From NCBI RefSeq assembly GCF_022347205.1, contig NZ_JAKRNE010000013.1, positions 1 through 64,000 on the forward strand: DNA of 64,000 nucleotides, given 5' to 3'. Under the pieces are notes generated by a model. The model did no database searches and was not told where the DNA came from. It saw nothing but the letters and a program-made list of their open reading frames with translations. Origin of the DNA: Corynebacterium sp. ACRPO. GTDB lineage: Bacteria > Actinomycetota > Actinomycetes > Mycobacteriales > Mycobacteriaceae. The translations under genes and the position numbers were made by a program. Positions 35,621 to 44,039 of this stretch are shown piece by piece (the stretch's first letter is position 1; each line of letters opens with the position of its first letter).

Positions 35621-36211
35621 ATGACGATGACCACGATGCCCGCCCGCGCCTCGCGCCAGATTGGTGCGCGTGGCATGCCTGCTAAGCGCACGCTGTGGCG
35701 CAGTGCAGCCGTAGCCTGCGTGGTTGTCATGGTGGCTATCGCAGTAGCTACGGTGGGAAAGCCCTTTATAGATATCCCCGGTGTGGTTGATGCGTCTGCG
35801 CACGCACGCCGCAGTCTAGATTTGCAGATGCTTAATGGGTTTAATAACCCTCATCCGTGGTGGGGTCCGTGGACCAATACCTTTGGTAATATCGCGCTGT
35901 TTATGCCGCTCGGTGCGTGCTTGGTAGTAATGGGGCACAATTCGCGGCGCATCCGCTTTGGCCGCGGTGGAACCATCCTTCTGGCGATGGCGCTCAGCCT
36001 GGGTATCGAAATTACCCAATACGTATTCTCGCTGGGATTTAGCGACGTAGACGACTTGGTCTTCAATACCCTCGGCGCATCCTTGGGTGCGTTCCTGCTA
36101 AGCCGGAGCAGTTTTAAGGCGCAGCTGCGAGCTGTGCGCTTCATCGGCTGGACTGCGGCGGCGGGACTGGGTGCTCTCGCTGCAGTAATCTTGGCCGGAG
36201 TGATTGTTTAG
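35621..36211 (+). CDS. VanZ-like membrane protein
   Basis: The product has about 196 residues and four to five membrane segments. NTFGNIALFMPLGACLV, then LGIEITQYVF, then SDVDDLVFNTLGASLG are the conserved VanZ-family motifs. VanZ itself gives low-level teicoplanin resistance; most chromosomal members are uncharacterised. TAACTT lies seven bases before the ATG, a leaderless arrangement; in-frame starts further upstream would extend only a polar N-terminus. A second VanZ-like gene is at 60.2-60.7 kb. Confidence 0.83.
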   Translation: MTMTTMPARASRQIGARGMPAKRTLWRSAAVACVVVMVAIAVATVGKPFIDIPGVVDASAHARRSLDLQMLNGFNNPHPWWGPWTNTFGNIALFMPLGACLVVMGHNSRRIRFGRGGTILLAMALSLGIEITQYVFSLGFSDVDDLVFNTLGASLGAFLLSRSSFKAQLRAVRFIGWTAAAGLGALAAVILAGVIV

Positions 36212-36957
36212 CGCCCTAGGGTGACTCGGTGTCCGAAGTTGAACATATCGAGGGAATCACCCTTCTCTAGGCCCTCAAACATCCCTGCGGGATTGGACGG
36301 AACCATGCCGGTGACTTGCGATACGCCGTAGTCTTCCAGCAGTACTGGGGCTAGGGGAGTTGATGGGCCTAGGACGACATTGAAGGACTCGCGGGAGAGC
36401 TCGAGCAGGCGGGGAGCGGTTTTATTGACAAAGGCGGAGCCGGTAATAAAAACATAATCGCACTCGGGCAGGATGTATTCGGCGGCGGAATCGGGATAGT
36501 CGCCCTCATTGAGCGAGCGCTCCAACATATAAAAATCCGCAGCCTGGTTGAGTGCTTTAGGTGCAAAAGGGAAGTGGCCAATGACTGCGACCTTCTTCCC
36601 AGCAACGGCGTTGCGGAAGGGATCGAAGATGTGGGGCCAGGGGGCGTCGGCAAGCGCAAAGCCATGCTCGCCGGCCACGGAAGGTGTGGCGTAGTAGGAA
36701 TTTAGCGCGGCCATGCCGAAGGACGCCTCCGAAAAATTCCAGCTCTTGGCCAGCTGGGCGATGGCGCGTAGAGGAACGCCGGTGTACTCGGTGCGCATCT
36801 GGGCCGGGCGAGAGGTGGCAGACATGGTCATGGCCATGCCGCAGCTAGGACTTTCGGTGTATACCCGGGTCCACCGCGGGCCTTGGGCGGCGCGGGAGAC
36901 CACTATGTCACGGGGAATGGCATCGATGAGGTCATCGTAGAGATCCCAGGCAGACAT
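36208..36957 (-). CDS. DUF364/DUF4213 domain protein, putative metal or ligand binding
   Basis: The 249-residue protein has an N-terminal enolase-like DUF4213 part (WTRVYTESPSCGMAMTMS, then ALNSYYATP) and a C-terminal Rossmann-like DUF364 part (GKKVAVIGHFPFAP, then CDYVFITGSAFVNKTAPRLL and VVLGPSTPLAPVL). Proteins of this type are thought to chelate or sense metals, but the role is not proven. The gene meets the VanZ gene end to end with a four-base overlap. Confidence 0.82.
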   Translation of the reverse strand: MSAWDLYDDLIDAIPRDIVVSRAAQGPRWTRVYTESPSCGMAMTMSATSRPAQMRTEYTGVPLRAIAQLAKSWNFSEASFGMAALNSYYATPSVAGEHGFALADAPWPHIFDPFRNAVAGKKVAVIGHFPFAPKALNQAADFYMLERSLNEGDYPDSAAEYILPECDYVFITGSAFVNKTAPRLLELSRESFNVVLGPSTPLAPVLLEDYGVSQVTGMVPSNPAGMFEGLEKGDSLDMFNFGHRVTLGR

Positions 36958-37039
36958 GTATAGACCAGCTTTCCCTAATCGTTTCGCACTCTCTGCGTGA
37001 AGGCAGTGTAGTCGAATCAGCTGGGACTAACCTATAGCT

Positions 37040-38014
37040 TTAGTCACATATATTCGCAACGTCGTGCGCGGTCTGCTTGGCAAAGGGGCTTACCCCGGTA
37101 ATGGTTGCGGAGCCGGGGCCGGTCCATGTGCCGTAACCCACGAGGAAGAGGCCGTCGACGGTGGGGGAGGTGCCATCAAGGAGCCCGCGGATGGGCCGGA
37201 GGGCAGGCCGGAAACCGGTGCACCATATGAGGTGGTCTGCGGCGACTTCTTCAAGCGAAGAAAACATGGGAGTGGCCTGCAAAAGGCCTGAATCCCGCGC
37301 GCGTAGGACCGGTGGAACCATCACAATATCGCCTAGGTTGGAATCCGCGCCGGGGTCTGGCTCGCCACGCAGCATGGCGTTGAGGCGGGCGCGATTGCGC
37401 TGGAAGAGCACCCGGCCGTCAACATCATCGGGCATCCACCGCGGGGAGCTGCGGGTATACCAGGTGGTCTCCACGCCAGAGAGCAGGAGCTCGGCCGCGA
37501 TTTGGGCGCCGGAATTGGCCGCACCCACGACCGCGACGGTGGATCCGACAAAGTCCTCTGGGCCTGGGTAGAAAGCTGAATGCCATTGCTGTCCGCCAAA
37601 ATCGCCGGGGTAGTAGGGGATAAAGGGCGCGGACCACGTGCCCGTGGCCGCCACGACCGTGCGCGCGGTCAAATGCTCTGTACCGGCAAAGACGTGGAAG
37701 CATGCGCCATCATGGGTCACCTCATCCACTCTGACCGGCCGGCGAATGGGCAGTTCATAGCGCTGCTCGTAGCGCGCAAAATAGTCGATAACGTGGCTGG
37801 CCGGCGGAAAGCCCTCGTGGTGGGGCATGGGCCACCCCGGCAGGTTAGAAGAGGCGGAATTGCTAAAGAGCGTCAGCGAAGGCCAGGTGTGACGCCAGGC
37901 CGCACCGGGGCCGGGTTCAGCGTCCAGAATGACAAAATCCAGCCCCTTCTTACGCAGGTAATAGCCCACCGCAAGACCCGCCTGACCGGCGCCAATGACT
38001 ATGCAGTCCAGCAT
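37040..38014 (-). CDS. FAD-dependent oxidoreductase, flavin monooxygenase-like
   Basis: The 324-residue protein has an FAD-binding GxGxxG motif at the start (VIGAGQAGLAVGYYLRKKG), a second nucleotide-binding motif VAVVGAANSGAQIAAEL for NADPH, and the late CTGFRP-type motif LIWCTGFRPAL. It resembles ArsO/CzcO-like flavoproteins. The start overlaps the stop of the response-regulator gene (TAATG), so it is the third gene of a kinase-regulator-flavoprotein operon. That links it to the stimulus of the two-component system; a direct role in haem or metal stress is inference. Confidence 0.84.
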   Translation of the reverse strand: MLDCIVIGAGQAGLAVGYYLRKKGLDFVILDAEPGPGAAWRHTWPSLTLFSNSASSNLPGWPMPHHEGFPPASHVIDYFARYEQRYELPIRRPVRVDEVTHDGACFHVFAGTEHLTARTVVAATGTWSAPFIPYYPGDFGGQQWHSAFYPGPEDFVGSTVAVVGAANSGAQIAAELLLSGVETTWYTRSSPRWMPDDVDGRVLFQRNRARLNAMLRGEPDPGADSNLGDIVMVPPVLRARDSGLLQATPMFSSLEEVAADHLIWCTGFRPALRPIRGLLDGTSPTVDGLFLVGYGTWTGPGSATITGVSPFAKQTAHDVANICD

Positions 38015-38631
38015 TAAATGAGCTTCCTTTCCCGCGCCACGGTCACCGCGGCGGTGCGAGTTTCCACGCCCAACTTCTGGAAGATATGGATGAGGTGGGT
38101 CTTGACCGTGGCCTCAGAGATGAAGAGCTGCTTGGCCAGCTCCTTATTGGAGGAACCGCTGGAAAGCGCCCGAAGAATTTCTAGCTCGCGGGTGGAGAGC
38201 GATTCTTGCGGCCGGCCCACTCGCTGGGCCAGGAGATCTACCACCTCCGGCGCCAAGGTGCGGCGGTGCGCGGCGGTATTGAGCACGGCCTCGTGCAGCG
38301 CCTGCTCCGGGGAATCCTTGAGTAGATAGCCCATCGCGCCGGCCTCCACGGCGGCAAGGATATCGGCCTGCGTGTCATAGGTGGTCAGGATGAGCACCGG
38401 TGGGCCGCCGGCCTCCACCACGCGCTTGGTGGCCGCGATGCCATCCATGCCGGGCATCTGGATATCGCAGACCACGGCATCTACCTGCGGGGCGTTGTCA
38501 GTAAAGAGCTTATCCACATCCGCGCCGGTAGAGCCTTCCATGACTACCTCGACATCGGAGAAGGTATTGAGGATGGCACGCAGGCCGGCGCGGACCACTG
38601 GGTGATCATCAATCAGCATGACATTAACCAT
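38014..38631 (-). CDS. NarL/LuxR-type response regulator (ChrA-like)
   Basis: The 205-residue protein has a receiver domain with acidic pocket D8/D9, phosphoacceptor D56 in VVCDIQMPGMDG and K105 in YLLKD, and a C-terminal LuxR-type helix-turn-helix (STRELEILRALSSGSSNKEL then LFISEATVKTHL). It follows its kinase with an eight-base overlap and a good GGAG ribosome site. Divergent HrtBA-like genes suggest the equivalent of C. glutamicum/C. diphtheriae ChrA, which activates hrtBA with haem; this rests on context and general similarity. Confidence 0.9.
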   Translation of the reverse strand: MVNVMLIDDHPVVRAGLRAILNTFSDVEVVMEGSTGADVDKLFTDNAPQVDAVVCDIQMPGMDGIAATKRVVEAGGPPVLILTTYDTQADILAAVEAGAMGYLLKDSPEQALHEAVLNTAAHRRTLAPEVVDLLAQRVGRPQESLSTRELEILRALSSGSSNKELAKQLFISEATVKTHLIHIFQKLGVETRTAAVTVARERKLI

Positions 38632-39766
38632 TGCTTTTCTCCTTCAGCGGGATACGGACGGCCAGGGCGGTGCCCTCGCCGGATTCCAGGTTCATGGTGC
38701 CGCCCACAGCTTCCACGCGGCCGCGGAGGCCGGTAAGCCCGAAACCATGATCCCTGCCACTGGGGCGAGGGGAGGCGGATAGTCCGCGTCCATTATCAAC
38801 GACGTCCAAGGTCACCGCATCCTCGAAAAGGCCGAGCGTAACCACCGCGCGCGAGGCGTGGGCGTGTTTGATGACGTTATTCAGGCCCTCTTGGGCTGCG
38901 CGCACGATGACCTCTTTGATGTGTTCGGGCACCTTGCCGCTGCCGGAAACCACCAGCTCAAAGGTGGTCTCTTCCCCCAAGGCTTTCACACGGCTGCGCA
39001 TCTGGGACAGCAGGGAGGTGAGCTGGGTTTCCAGCCGTTCATCGGGGCCGGCAAGCTCACGGACGAAGCGGCGGGCCTCGGCCAGATTCTCGCTCGCGAC
39101 ATCCTCGATGACCGCCAGCTGCTCTTCTTTGGTGCGGGGATCATCGGTGCCACGGGCCGCGCGGGAGAGCAGCAAGATGGAGCTAAGGCCTTGCGCGACG
39201 GTGTCATGGATCTCCCGGGAGAGGCGCTCGCGCTCCTCTAGCCGGCCGGCTTGGTGCTCGCTGGCGGCCAGCTCGGCTTGGGTTTCGCGCAGCTGCTTGG
39301 CGATGTCCCTGTGGTGCGCCGCTTCTGCCTGCAGGCGTCGCTGGATGAAAAAGACCGTTGCCGCAAAGGCGGTGCCGATAAGCGGGCCCACGGCCGCAGC
39401 GATGGACCAGCCCTCGGGGTGTAGCCAGGCGGGAATGAAGGCGGCCGCCGCCCACAGCACGGCGATGGAAACCAACCCAGGCACGGTGGGCAAAGCACGC
39501 AGAAAGACAAAAATGAGCGGGAATTCCAGCCACATGAAATCTTGCGCATGGACCATCAGGCCCAGCCACAGCACGCATAGCCCACCTAGCCATAGCCATG
39601 TGGGCAGCCAACGTTGTGCGGAGTAGACCACGGCGAGGGCGATGGCTAAGCCGATCACCCGGGCATCGAGCCGGCCGTCCACATAGGCGCGCGCCACGCC
39701 GAATACCAGCAGAAACGCGAACATGGCGTGGAGGCCATAGACCCATAGTTTTTGTCCTTTAAACAC
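38624..39766 (-). CDS. Sensor histidine kinase (ChrS-like, HisKA_3 type)
   Basis: The protein has five to six N-terminal membrane helices and no large outer loop, so it probably senses a ligand in the membrane, then a coiled linker (about 140-180), the dimerisation domain with the phospho-histidine in LSREIHDTVAQGLS, and a HATPase_c domain (AQEGLNNVIKHAHAS; DNGRGL; GHGFGLTG-like HGFGLTGLRGRV). The start is uncertain: the GTG at 39766 lies eight bases after TATCCT and clears an upstream palindrome, while an in-frame GTG at 39811 would sit inside that palindrome. The likely signal is haem, by analogy with ChrS. Confidence 0.85.
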   Translation of the reverse strand: MFKGQKLWVYGLHAMFAFLLVFGVARAYVDGRLDARVIGLAIALAVVYSAQRWLPTWLWLGGLCVLWLGLMVHAQDFMWLEFPLIFVFLRALPTVPGLVSIAVLWAAAAFIPAWLHPEGWSIAAAVGPLIGTAFAATVFFIQRRLQAEAAHHRDIAKQLRETQAELAASEHQAGRLEERERLSREIHDTVAQGLSSILLLSRAARGTDDPRTKEEQLAVIEDVASENLAEARRFVRELAGPDERLETQLTSLLSQMRSRVKALGEETTFELVVSGSGKVPEHIKEVIVRAAQEGLNNVIKHAHASRAVVTLGLFEDAVTLDVVDNGRGLSASPRPSGRDHGFGLTGLRGRVEAVGGTMNLESGEGTALAVRIPLKEKSNG

Positions 39767-39803
39767 AACCACCCAGGATATCCGCGCACGGGTGGACCGT
39801 GAA

Positions 39804-39819
39804 TCAACCACTTGGTTGA
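39804..39819. promoter_or_regulatory. Palindrome between kinase and ABC transporter genes
   Basis: TCAACCA-CT-TGGTTGA is a perfect inverted repeat with a two-base spacer in the divergent control region, 58 bases before the permease start. NarL-type regulators bind short inverted repeats of this size, so it is a candidate binding site for the adjacent response regulator. Regulation of both directions is possible. Confidence 0.55.
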
Positions 39820-39877
39820 CTCGAGGTTCAGCGAGCTGGCCGATTACTTCTGACCTGCATAAAGCGAATATAGAACT

Positions 39878-40861
39878 ATGTTCCTAGCAATCAGAGAAAT
39901 CACCACAGCGCGCGGCCGCTTCGCGCTCATCGGCGGCACGGTTGCGCTCATTACCCTTCTGCTCGTGATGCTCTCCGGCCTGACGGAGGGCCTGTCCAAG
40001 CAGAATACTTCCGCGTTGGAGTCCCTGGAAGAGGAGTACCCGTATATTTCCTTCTCCACCGAGGAGCCCTCCTTCAGCGAGTCCGAGATGCACGCTGGCG
40101 ATATCGCCAGCGATGGCATTCCTCTAGGCGCTGCCCAGACCAAGCTGGAGGGGCACGGCGGCGTTGCCGTCCTCAGCCTGCCGGCCGGCACTCAGGTTCC
40201 GGGTAGCGATAAGACCATCCCGGAGCAGGGAGTGCTCCTGCCAGAGTCCATCGACGCGGCCGATACCGTCACCCTAGGCGGCGCCGACTTTTCGGTGGAG
40301 GGCACCGTCCCAGAGACCATGTACTCCCACTCCGAGGTGGTATGGGCGTCTACCGAAACTTGGCAGCGCATCAGCCACGCTCCACAGGGCGTGATAGGTA
40401 CGGCAGCGCTATATAAACAAGAGGTTCCAGGCTCCGTGAAGGTGTCCACGTCCTTCTCCGGCTTGGCGGCCTATCAGTCTGAGCGCGGCTCGCTGCTTAC
40501 CATGCAGGGCTTCTTGTACGGCATCTCCGCACTGGTCACCGTCGCTTTCTTGACCGTGTGGACCATCCAGCGCACCCGCGACCTGTCCATCCTGCGCGCG
40601 CTCGGCGCCACCGTGCGCTACCTCTTGCGCGATGCCCTGGCACAGGCCGCCATCATCTTGGCTGCCGGCACCATTGTGGGCGCCGTCGTTGGTTGGGTGC
40701 TCGGCGCGCTTGCCTCCGGCACCGTGCCCTTCGATGTTTCCCTGCGCACCATCGCCGTTCCCGCGGTTGGCATCTGGGCCCTCGGCATGGCCGGCGCCCT
40801 TATTGCTACCCGCCGCGTAGCTAAAGCCAACCCACTCGATGCCCTTGGAGGAAATGCTTAA
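39878..40861 (+). CDS. FtsX-like ABC transporter permease (HrtB-like)
   Basis: The 327-residue protein has one N-terminal membrane helix (about 15-40), a large extracytoplasmic domain (about 45-205) and three C-terminal helices with TVWTIQRTRDLSILRALGAT, the FtsX-family cytoplasmic loop. Start MFLAIREITTARGRFALIGG resembles corynebacterial HrtB haem-export permeases. With the ATPase gene two bases further on and a ChrSA-like system divergent, a haem exporter is the best reading, but related FtsX-type pumps for other hydrophobic compounds cannot be excluded. Confidence 0.83.
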   Translation: MFLAIREITTARGRFALIGGTVALITLLLVMLSGLTEGLSKQNTSALESLEEEYPYISFSTEEPSFSESEMHAGDIASDGIPLGAAQTKLEGHGGVAVLSLPAGTQVPGSDKTIPEQGVLLPESIDAADTVTLGGADFSVEGTVPETMYSHSEVVWASTETWQRISHAPQGVIGTAALYKQEVPGSVKVSTSFSGLAAYQSERGSLLTMQGFLYGISALVTVAFLTVWTIQRTRDLSILRALGATVRYLLRDALAQAAIILAAGTIVGAVVGWVLGALASGTVPFDVSLRTIAVPAVGIWALGMAGALIATRRVAKANPLDALGGNA

Positions 40862-40862
40862 T

Positions 40863-41504
40863 ATGTCCACCATTCTTGATATCCGCAACGCCACCGTGAC
40901 CTACCAGGACGGTGAGGCCACGACCACCGCGCTTGCCGAAGCCTCCCTCATCGCCGAATCCACTACCCTTACCGCCATCGTGGGTGAGTCAGGGTCCGGC
41001 AAGTCCACGCTGCTGTCCGTAGCCGCTGGCCTCATCACCCCAGACTCCGGGTCCGTGCACGTGGACGGTACCCGCTCCATCATTTTTCAGCAGGCCAACC
41101 TGCTGTCCTCGCTCAATGTGCGCGACCAATTGGTGATCATGGACCATATTGCTGGCCGCAAGCTGCGCACACAGCGCGCCGATGAGTTATTGGAGTTTGT
41201 AGGCCTGGCCGGGATGGGCAATCGCCGCATGGGCCAGTTGTCCGGTGGCCAGCGCCAGCGGGTCAATATCGCTCGAGCGCTCATGGAGCAGCCGGACCTG
41301 CTCTTGGCGGATGAGCCTACCTCTGCGCTTGATTCCCACCTTTCGCAGGAGATCATCCGCCTCTTGCGCGATGTCACCCAGGAGATGAACACCGCCACCG
41401 TGCTGGTGACCCACGACCGCTCCCTGCTGAACTTCGCTGACCGCGTGGTTGAGGTCAAGGACGGCCATGTCTCCGAGCAGGAGAAGGTCACTGCGCTCAG
41501 CTAG
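40863..41504 (+). CDS. ABC transporter ATP-binding protein (HrtA-like)
   Basis: The 213-residue ATPase has Walker A GESGSGKST, signature LSGGQRQR, Walker B LLLADEPTSALD and the switch histidine in VTHDRS. This set is typical of the MacB/LolD group paired with FtsX-like permeases. The ATG at 40863 follows GGAGGAA and lies one base past the permease stop; an earlier in-frame ATG lies inside the permease gene. Its 3' end overlaps nnr from the other strand by four bases. Confidence 0.9.
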   Translation: MSTILDIRNATVTYQDGEATTTALAEASLIAESTTLTAIVGESGSGKSTLLSVAAGLITPDSGSVHVDGTRSIIFQQANLLSSLNVRDQLVIMDHIAGRKLRTQRADELLEFVGLAGMGNRRMGQLSGGQRQRVNIARALMEQPDLLLADEPTSALDSHLSQEIIRLLRDVTQEMNTATVLVTHDRSLLNFADRVVEVKDGHVSEQEKVTALS

Positions 41505-43078
41505 CGCTGCATGAGGAGTAGCCGTGCGATTGCCTGCGGCACGGCCGCGGCAATCTGGGAGGCGGAGCAAAGGCCAAAGCCGTCCGGGGTGTGGGCGGCA
41601 ATGGCCGCCGCGTGTTGGTGGATGGCCGCGGCGTGCAGGATTTCCATAATGATCGCCTCCGAATCCGCCTCGGCGGCATCCAGTTGCGCGAGCGTGGCTC
41701 CGAGGATGCCAGAGAGTACGTCACCAGAACCGGCGGTGGCCGCGTAGGAGTGCCCAGCGTTCATGCCATAAATTTTCTGGCCTGGGGCCGTGACCGTGGT
41801 GATCCGGCCCTTGTGCAGGATGAAGCAGTCGAGCGCATCGGAAAGCTCCCGCAGGCGCACCCCAAGGCCTTCCGAAAGATCACGTTCGCGGTCGAGAGTT
41901 GCCGCGTAGAGCCGCTCAAACTCCCCGGCATGCGGGGTCAGGACGGCGCAGGGATGATCGCGCACGAGTTCGCGTAGATCGCCGTCGGTCGAGAGCACGG
42001 TCAGCGCATCGGCGTCGATAATGGTGGGCAGCCCGCGTTCTAGCACGGCGCGCAATTCCGCGGCCGCCTCCGGTCCGGTGCCGCGCCCTGGACCTACGAC
42101 CCAGGCTTGGGCGTGGACCTTTTCTTGGGCACTGGCATGAGGCACTACCTCCGGCAGGCTCGTGACCACGGAGTCATTGCCTACGACGCGAACCATGGAC
42201 GGCGTGGCGCGCACCGCGCCCGTGGCGACGAGGATGCCCGCGCCGGGAAAAGCACTGCTGCCAGCACATACTGCGGTCACTCCGCCGGTGTACTTGGTGC
42301 TTTTCGCTCCCGGAGTCGGATCCAGGATTGGTCCCGTGCAGCCCACCGGCTTCGGGGCGGTGACCAGGCCTTGTTCTCCCGAAAGCACCGGCTCAGTCGG
42401 CCACTGGTAGGGCAGGGGAATAGTGGGTTCATTGGCGATATAGCCCACCGGCTCCGCGGTAGCGGAAAGCTCTTCTGCAAAGGAGCGAGGGGCGCCGGGT
42501 AGGAGCAGATCGCAGAGCACCACCGCACCGCATTCCGGGGCAAAGATATGTCCGGCACGGGCCCAGCCAAAGCTAATAGTCACGTCTGCGTCTACGGCAT
42601 CGGCTGCGGCCATGCCGGTATCGGCGTTAATGCCCGAAGGAATGTCCACAGCTAATACCGGCACCCCACGCTCCTTGACCTCGGTATAGGCCCTCAGTGG
42701 GGCACCGGAAAGGCCGCGTGTGGAGGCGAGGCCGGCGATGGCGTCGATAAGCAGATCGGTGTTTCCTAGACCGTGCGCAATGGTTCCGCCGGCCGCGGCA
42801 AATGCCTCTAGCGCGGGTTCGTGGGCGCTATCCGCTGCGAGAATGGCCTCCACTGAGTAGCCCTCTTCTGCCAGGAAAGCGCCAGCATAGAGGCCATCGC
42901 CGCCGTTGCCGCCTGGTCCGGCAAGGATAGTTACGTGCCGTCCAGAGTCGAGCATGCTTGTGGCCGTGGCTGCTACGCCTCGTGCGGCTAGGCGCATGAG
43001 CTCATCGTCAAAGTTCTGCTGGGCTAGAAGGGAACGCTCTGCCGCGCGGACGGCGGCAACGCTATAGGCATGTCGCAT
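41501..43078 (-). CDS. nnr: Bifunctional NAD(P)H-hydrate epimerase / ADP-dependent dehydratase
   Basis: Repairs hydrated NAD(P)H. The 525-residue fusion has the N-terminal YjeF_N epimerase (about 1-210, with LAGPGGNGGDGLYAG and AVDIPSGINADTG) and the C-terminal ribokinase-like dehydratase (about 230-525, with YTGGVTAVCAGS, LTPHAGEFERL and AATAGSGDVLSGILGA containing the catalytic GSGD). Full length and domain order are as in other bacteria. Confidence 0.93.
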   Translation of the reverse strand: MRHAYSVAAVRAAERSLLAQQNFDDELMRLAARGVAATATSMLDSGRHVTILAGPGGNGGDGLYAGAFLAEEGYSVEAILAADSAHEPALEAFAAAGGTIAHGLGNTDLLIDAIAGLASTRGLSGAPLRAYTEVKERGVPVLAVDIPSGINADTGMAAADAVDADVTISFGWARAGHIFAPECGAVVLCDLLLPGAPRSFAEELSATAEPVGYIANEPTIPLPYQWPTEPVLSGEQGLVTAPKPVGCTGPILDPTPGAKSTKYTGGVTAVCAGSSAFPGAGILVATGAVRATPSMVRVVGNDSVVTSLPEVVPHASAQEKVHAQAWVVGPGRGTGPEAAAELRAVLERGLPTIIDADALTVLSTDGDLRELVRDHPCAVLTPHAGEFERLYAATLDRERDLSEGLGVRLRELSDALDCFILHKGRITTVTAPGQKIYGMNAGHSYAATAGSGDVLSGILGATLAQLDAAEADSEAIIMEILHAAAIHQHAAAIAAHTPDGFGLCSASQIAAAVPQAIARLLLMQR

Positions 43079-43096
43079 GACCGCCAGGATAGGCCT

Positions 43097-43912
43097 TTAA
43101 GGTGCCGGTTGGCAGGTCGGGCACCAAAATAGGTTGCGTCCCTCCATGACTTTTTCTGCCACCGGGGTGCCGCAGATATAGCAAGGAAGGCTGGCGCGGC
43201 GGTAGACGTAGACCTCGCCACCGTGGTCATCTTTGCGCGGTTCGCGGCCCATGGCCTCGGGGGAGTGCTCGGGCCGCACGGTATCGATGCGGCCGTGCTC
43301 CACCCCGTATTCCATGAGAACCACCAAGTCCGCCCATGTGGCGTCAAAAGTTTCACGGGAAACGTTCCGGCCCGGCAGGAAAGGGGAGAGGCCGTGGCGA
43401 AAGAGGGTTTCCGCCCGGTAGATATTGCCCACTCCGGCATAAAGGTGCTGATCCATCATGAGTGAGCCGATGCTGCGGCGCGATTTATGCACTTTGGCCC
43501 AGAGCGCCTCCACGTCGGCGTCCGTGCGCAGCGGGTCTTGGCCTACCTTGGCTAGCTGGGCGCGGAATTCCTCTTCAGTGAGCAGGCGGCAAAACTGCGG
43601 CCCGCGCAGGTTAGCGGCCTCGGCGCCATTATCAATGCGCACCCGGATCTGTCCGCCTACTTCCGCGCGGGGCTCGAAGCGCAGCTTGCCAATCAGGCCT
43701 AAGTGAATATAGAGGATATGGCGCGGATCCTGGGCGCTGAAGTGTACAAAAAGGTGCTTGCCGTAGGTCTCTGCCAGCTCGATGCGCTCGCCATCGAGAA
43801 GCTCCGCCTCCGCCGCGAAGCGGCCCTGCGGACTGGTCACGCGCAGCGGCATGCCGCGAAAATCGGCGTTGAATTTATTAGCTAGGCGGTGGATGACGTG
43901 ACCTTCAGGCAT
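43097..43912 (-). CDS. Fpg/Nei-family DNA glycosylase (Nei2-like)
   Basis: Base-excision repair enzyme of 271 residues. It begins MPEGHVIHRLA: the catalytic proline and glutamate follow the initiator Met, and MPEGH rather than MPELPE points to the actinobacterial Nei2 branch. The helix-two-turn-helix region (MMDQHLYAGVGNIYRAE) and a C-terminal four-cysteine zinc finger (CYICGTPV ... FWCPTC) are intact. NVSRETFDATW at about residue 182 is encoded by a degenerate parS-like sequence. TAGACT lies seven bases before the ATG. It may be co-transcribed with nnr, 18 bases further on. Confidence 0.9.
   Translation of the reverse strand: MPEGHVIHRLANKFNADFRGMPLRVTSPQGRFAAEAELLDGERIELAETYGKHLFVHFSAQDPRHILYIHLGLIGKLRFEPRAEVGGQIRVRIDNGAEAANLRGPQFCRLLTEEEFRAQLAKVGQDPLRTDADVEALWAKVHKSRRSIGSLMMDQHLYAGVGNIYRAETLFRHGLSPFLPGRNVSRETFDATWADLVVLMEYGVEHGRIDTVRPEHSPEAMGREPRKDDHGGEVYVYRRASLPCYICGTPVAEKVMEGRNLFWCPTCQPAP
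43349..43364. promoter_or_regulatory. Degenerate parS-like sequence (site H) in the Nei2-like gene
   Basis: AGTTTCACGGGAAACG matches the parS consensus at 13 of 16 positions, with one mismatch in the 14-base core (T to G at the centre). It is 18.6 kb from the nearest perfect-core site and also encodes VSRET. Binding by ParB is doubtful. Confidence 0.35.
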
Positions 43913-44039
43913 GGAATCCAGTCTAATCGGGAAGAATTTTCGGCCAAACCGGGCGCTAACCAGCTCACTTATTTGCGGGGTGACAATAGCGTAAACTCGA
44001 AATGCGGAATGATTTAACTCAGGGGAAGGCTTTCAAATC

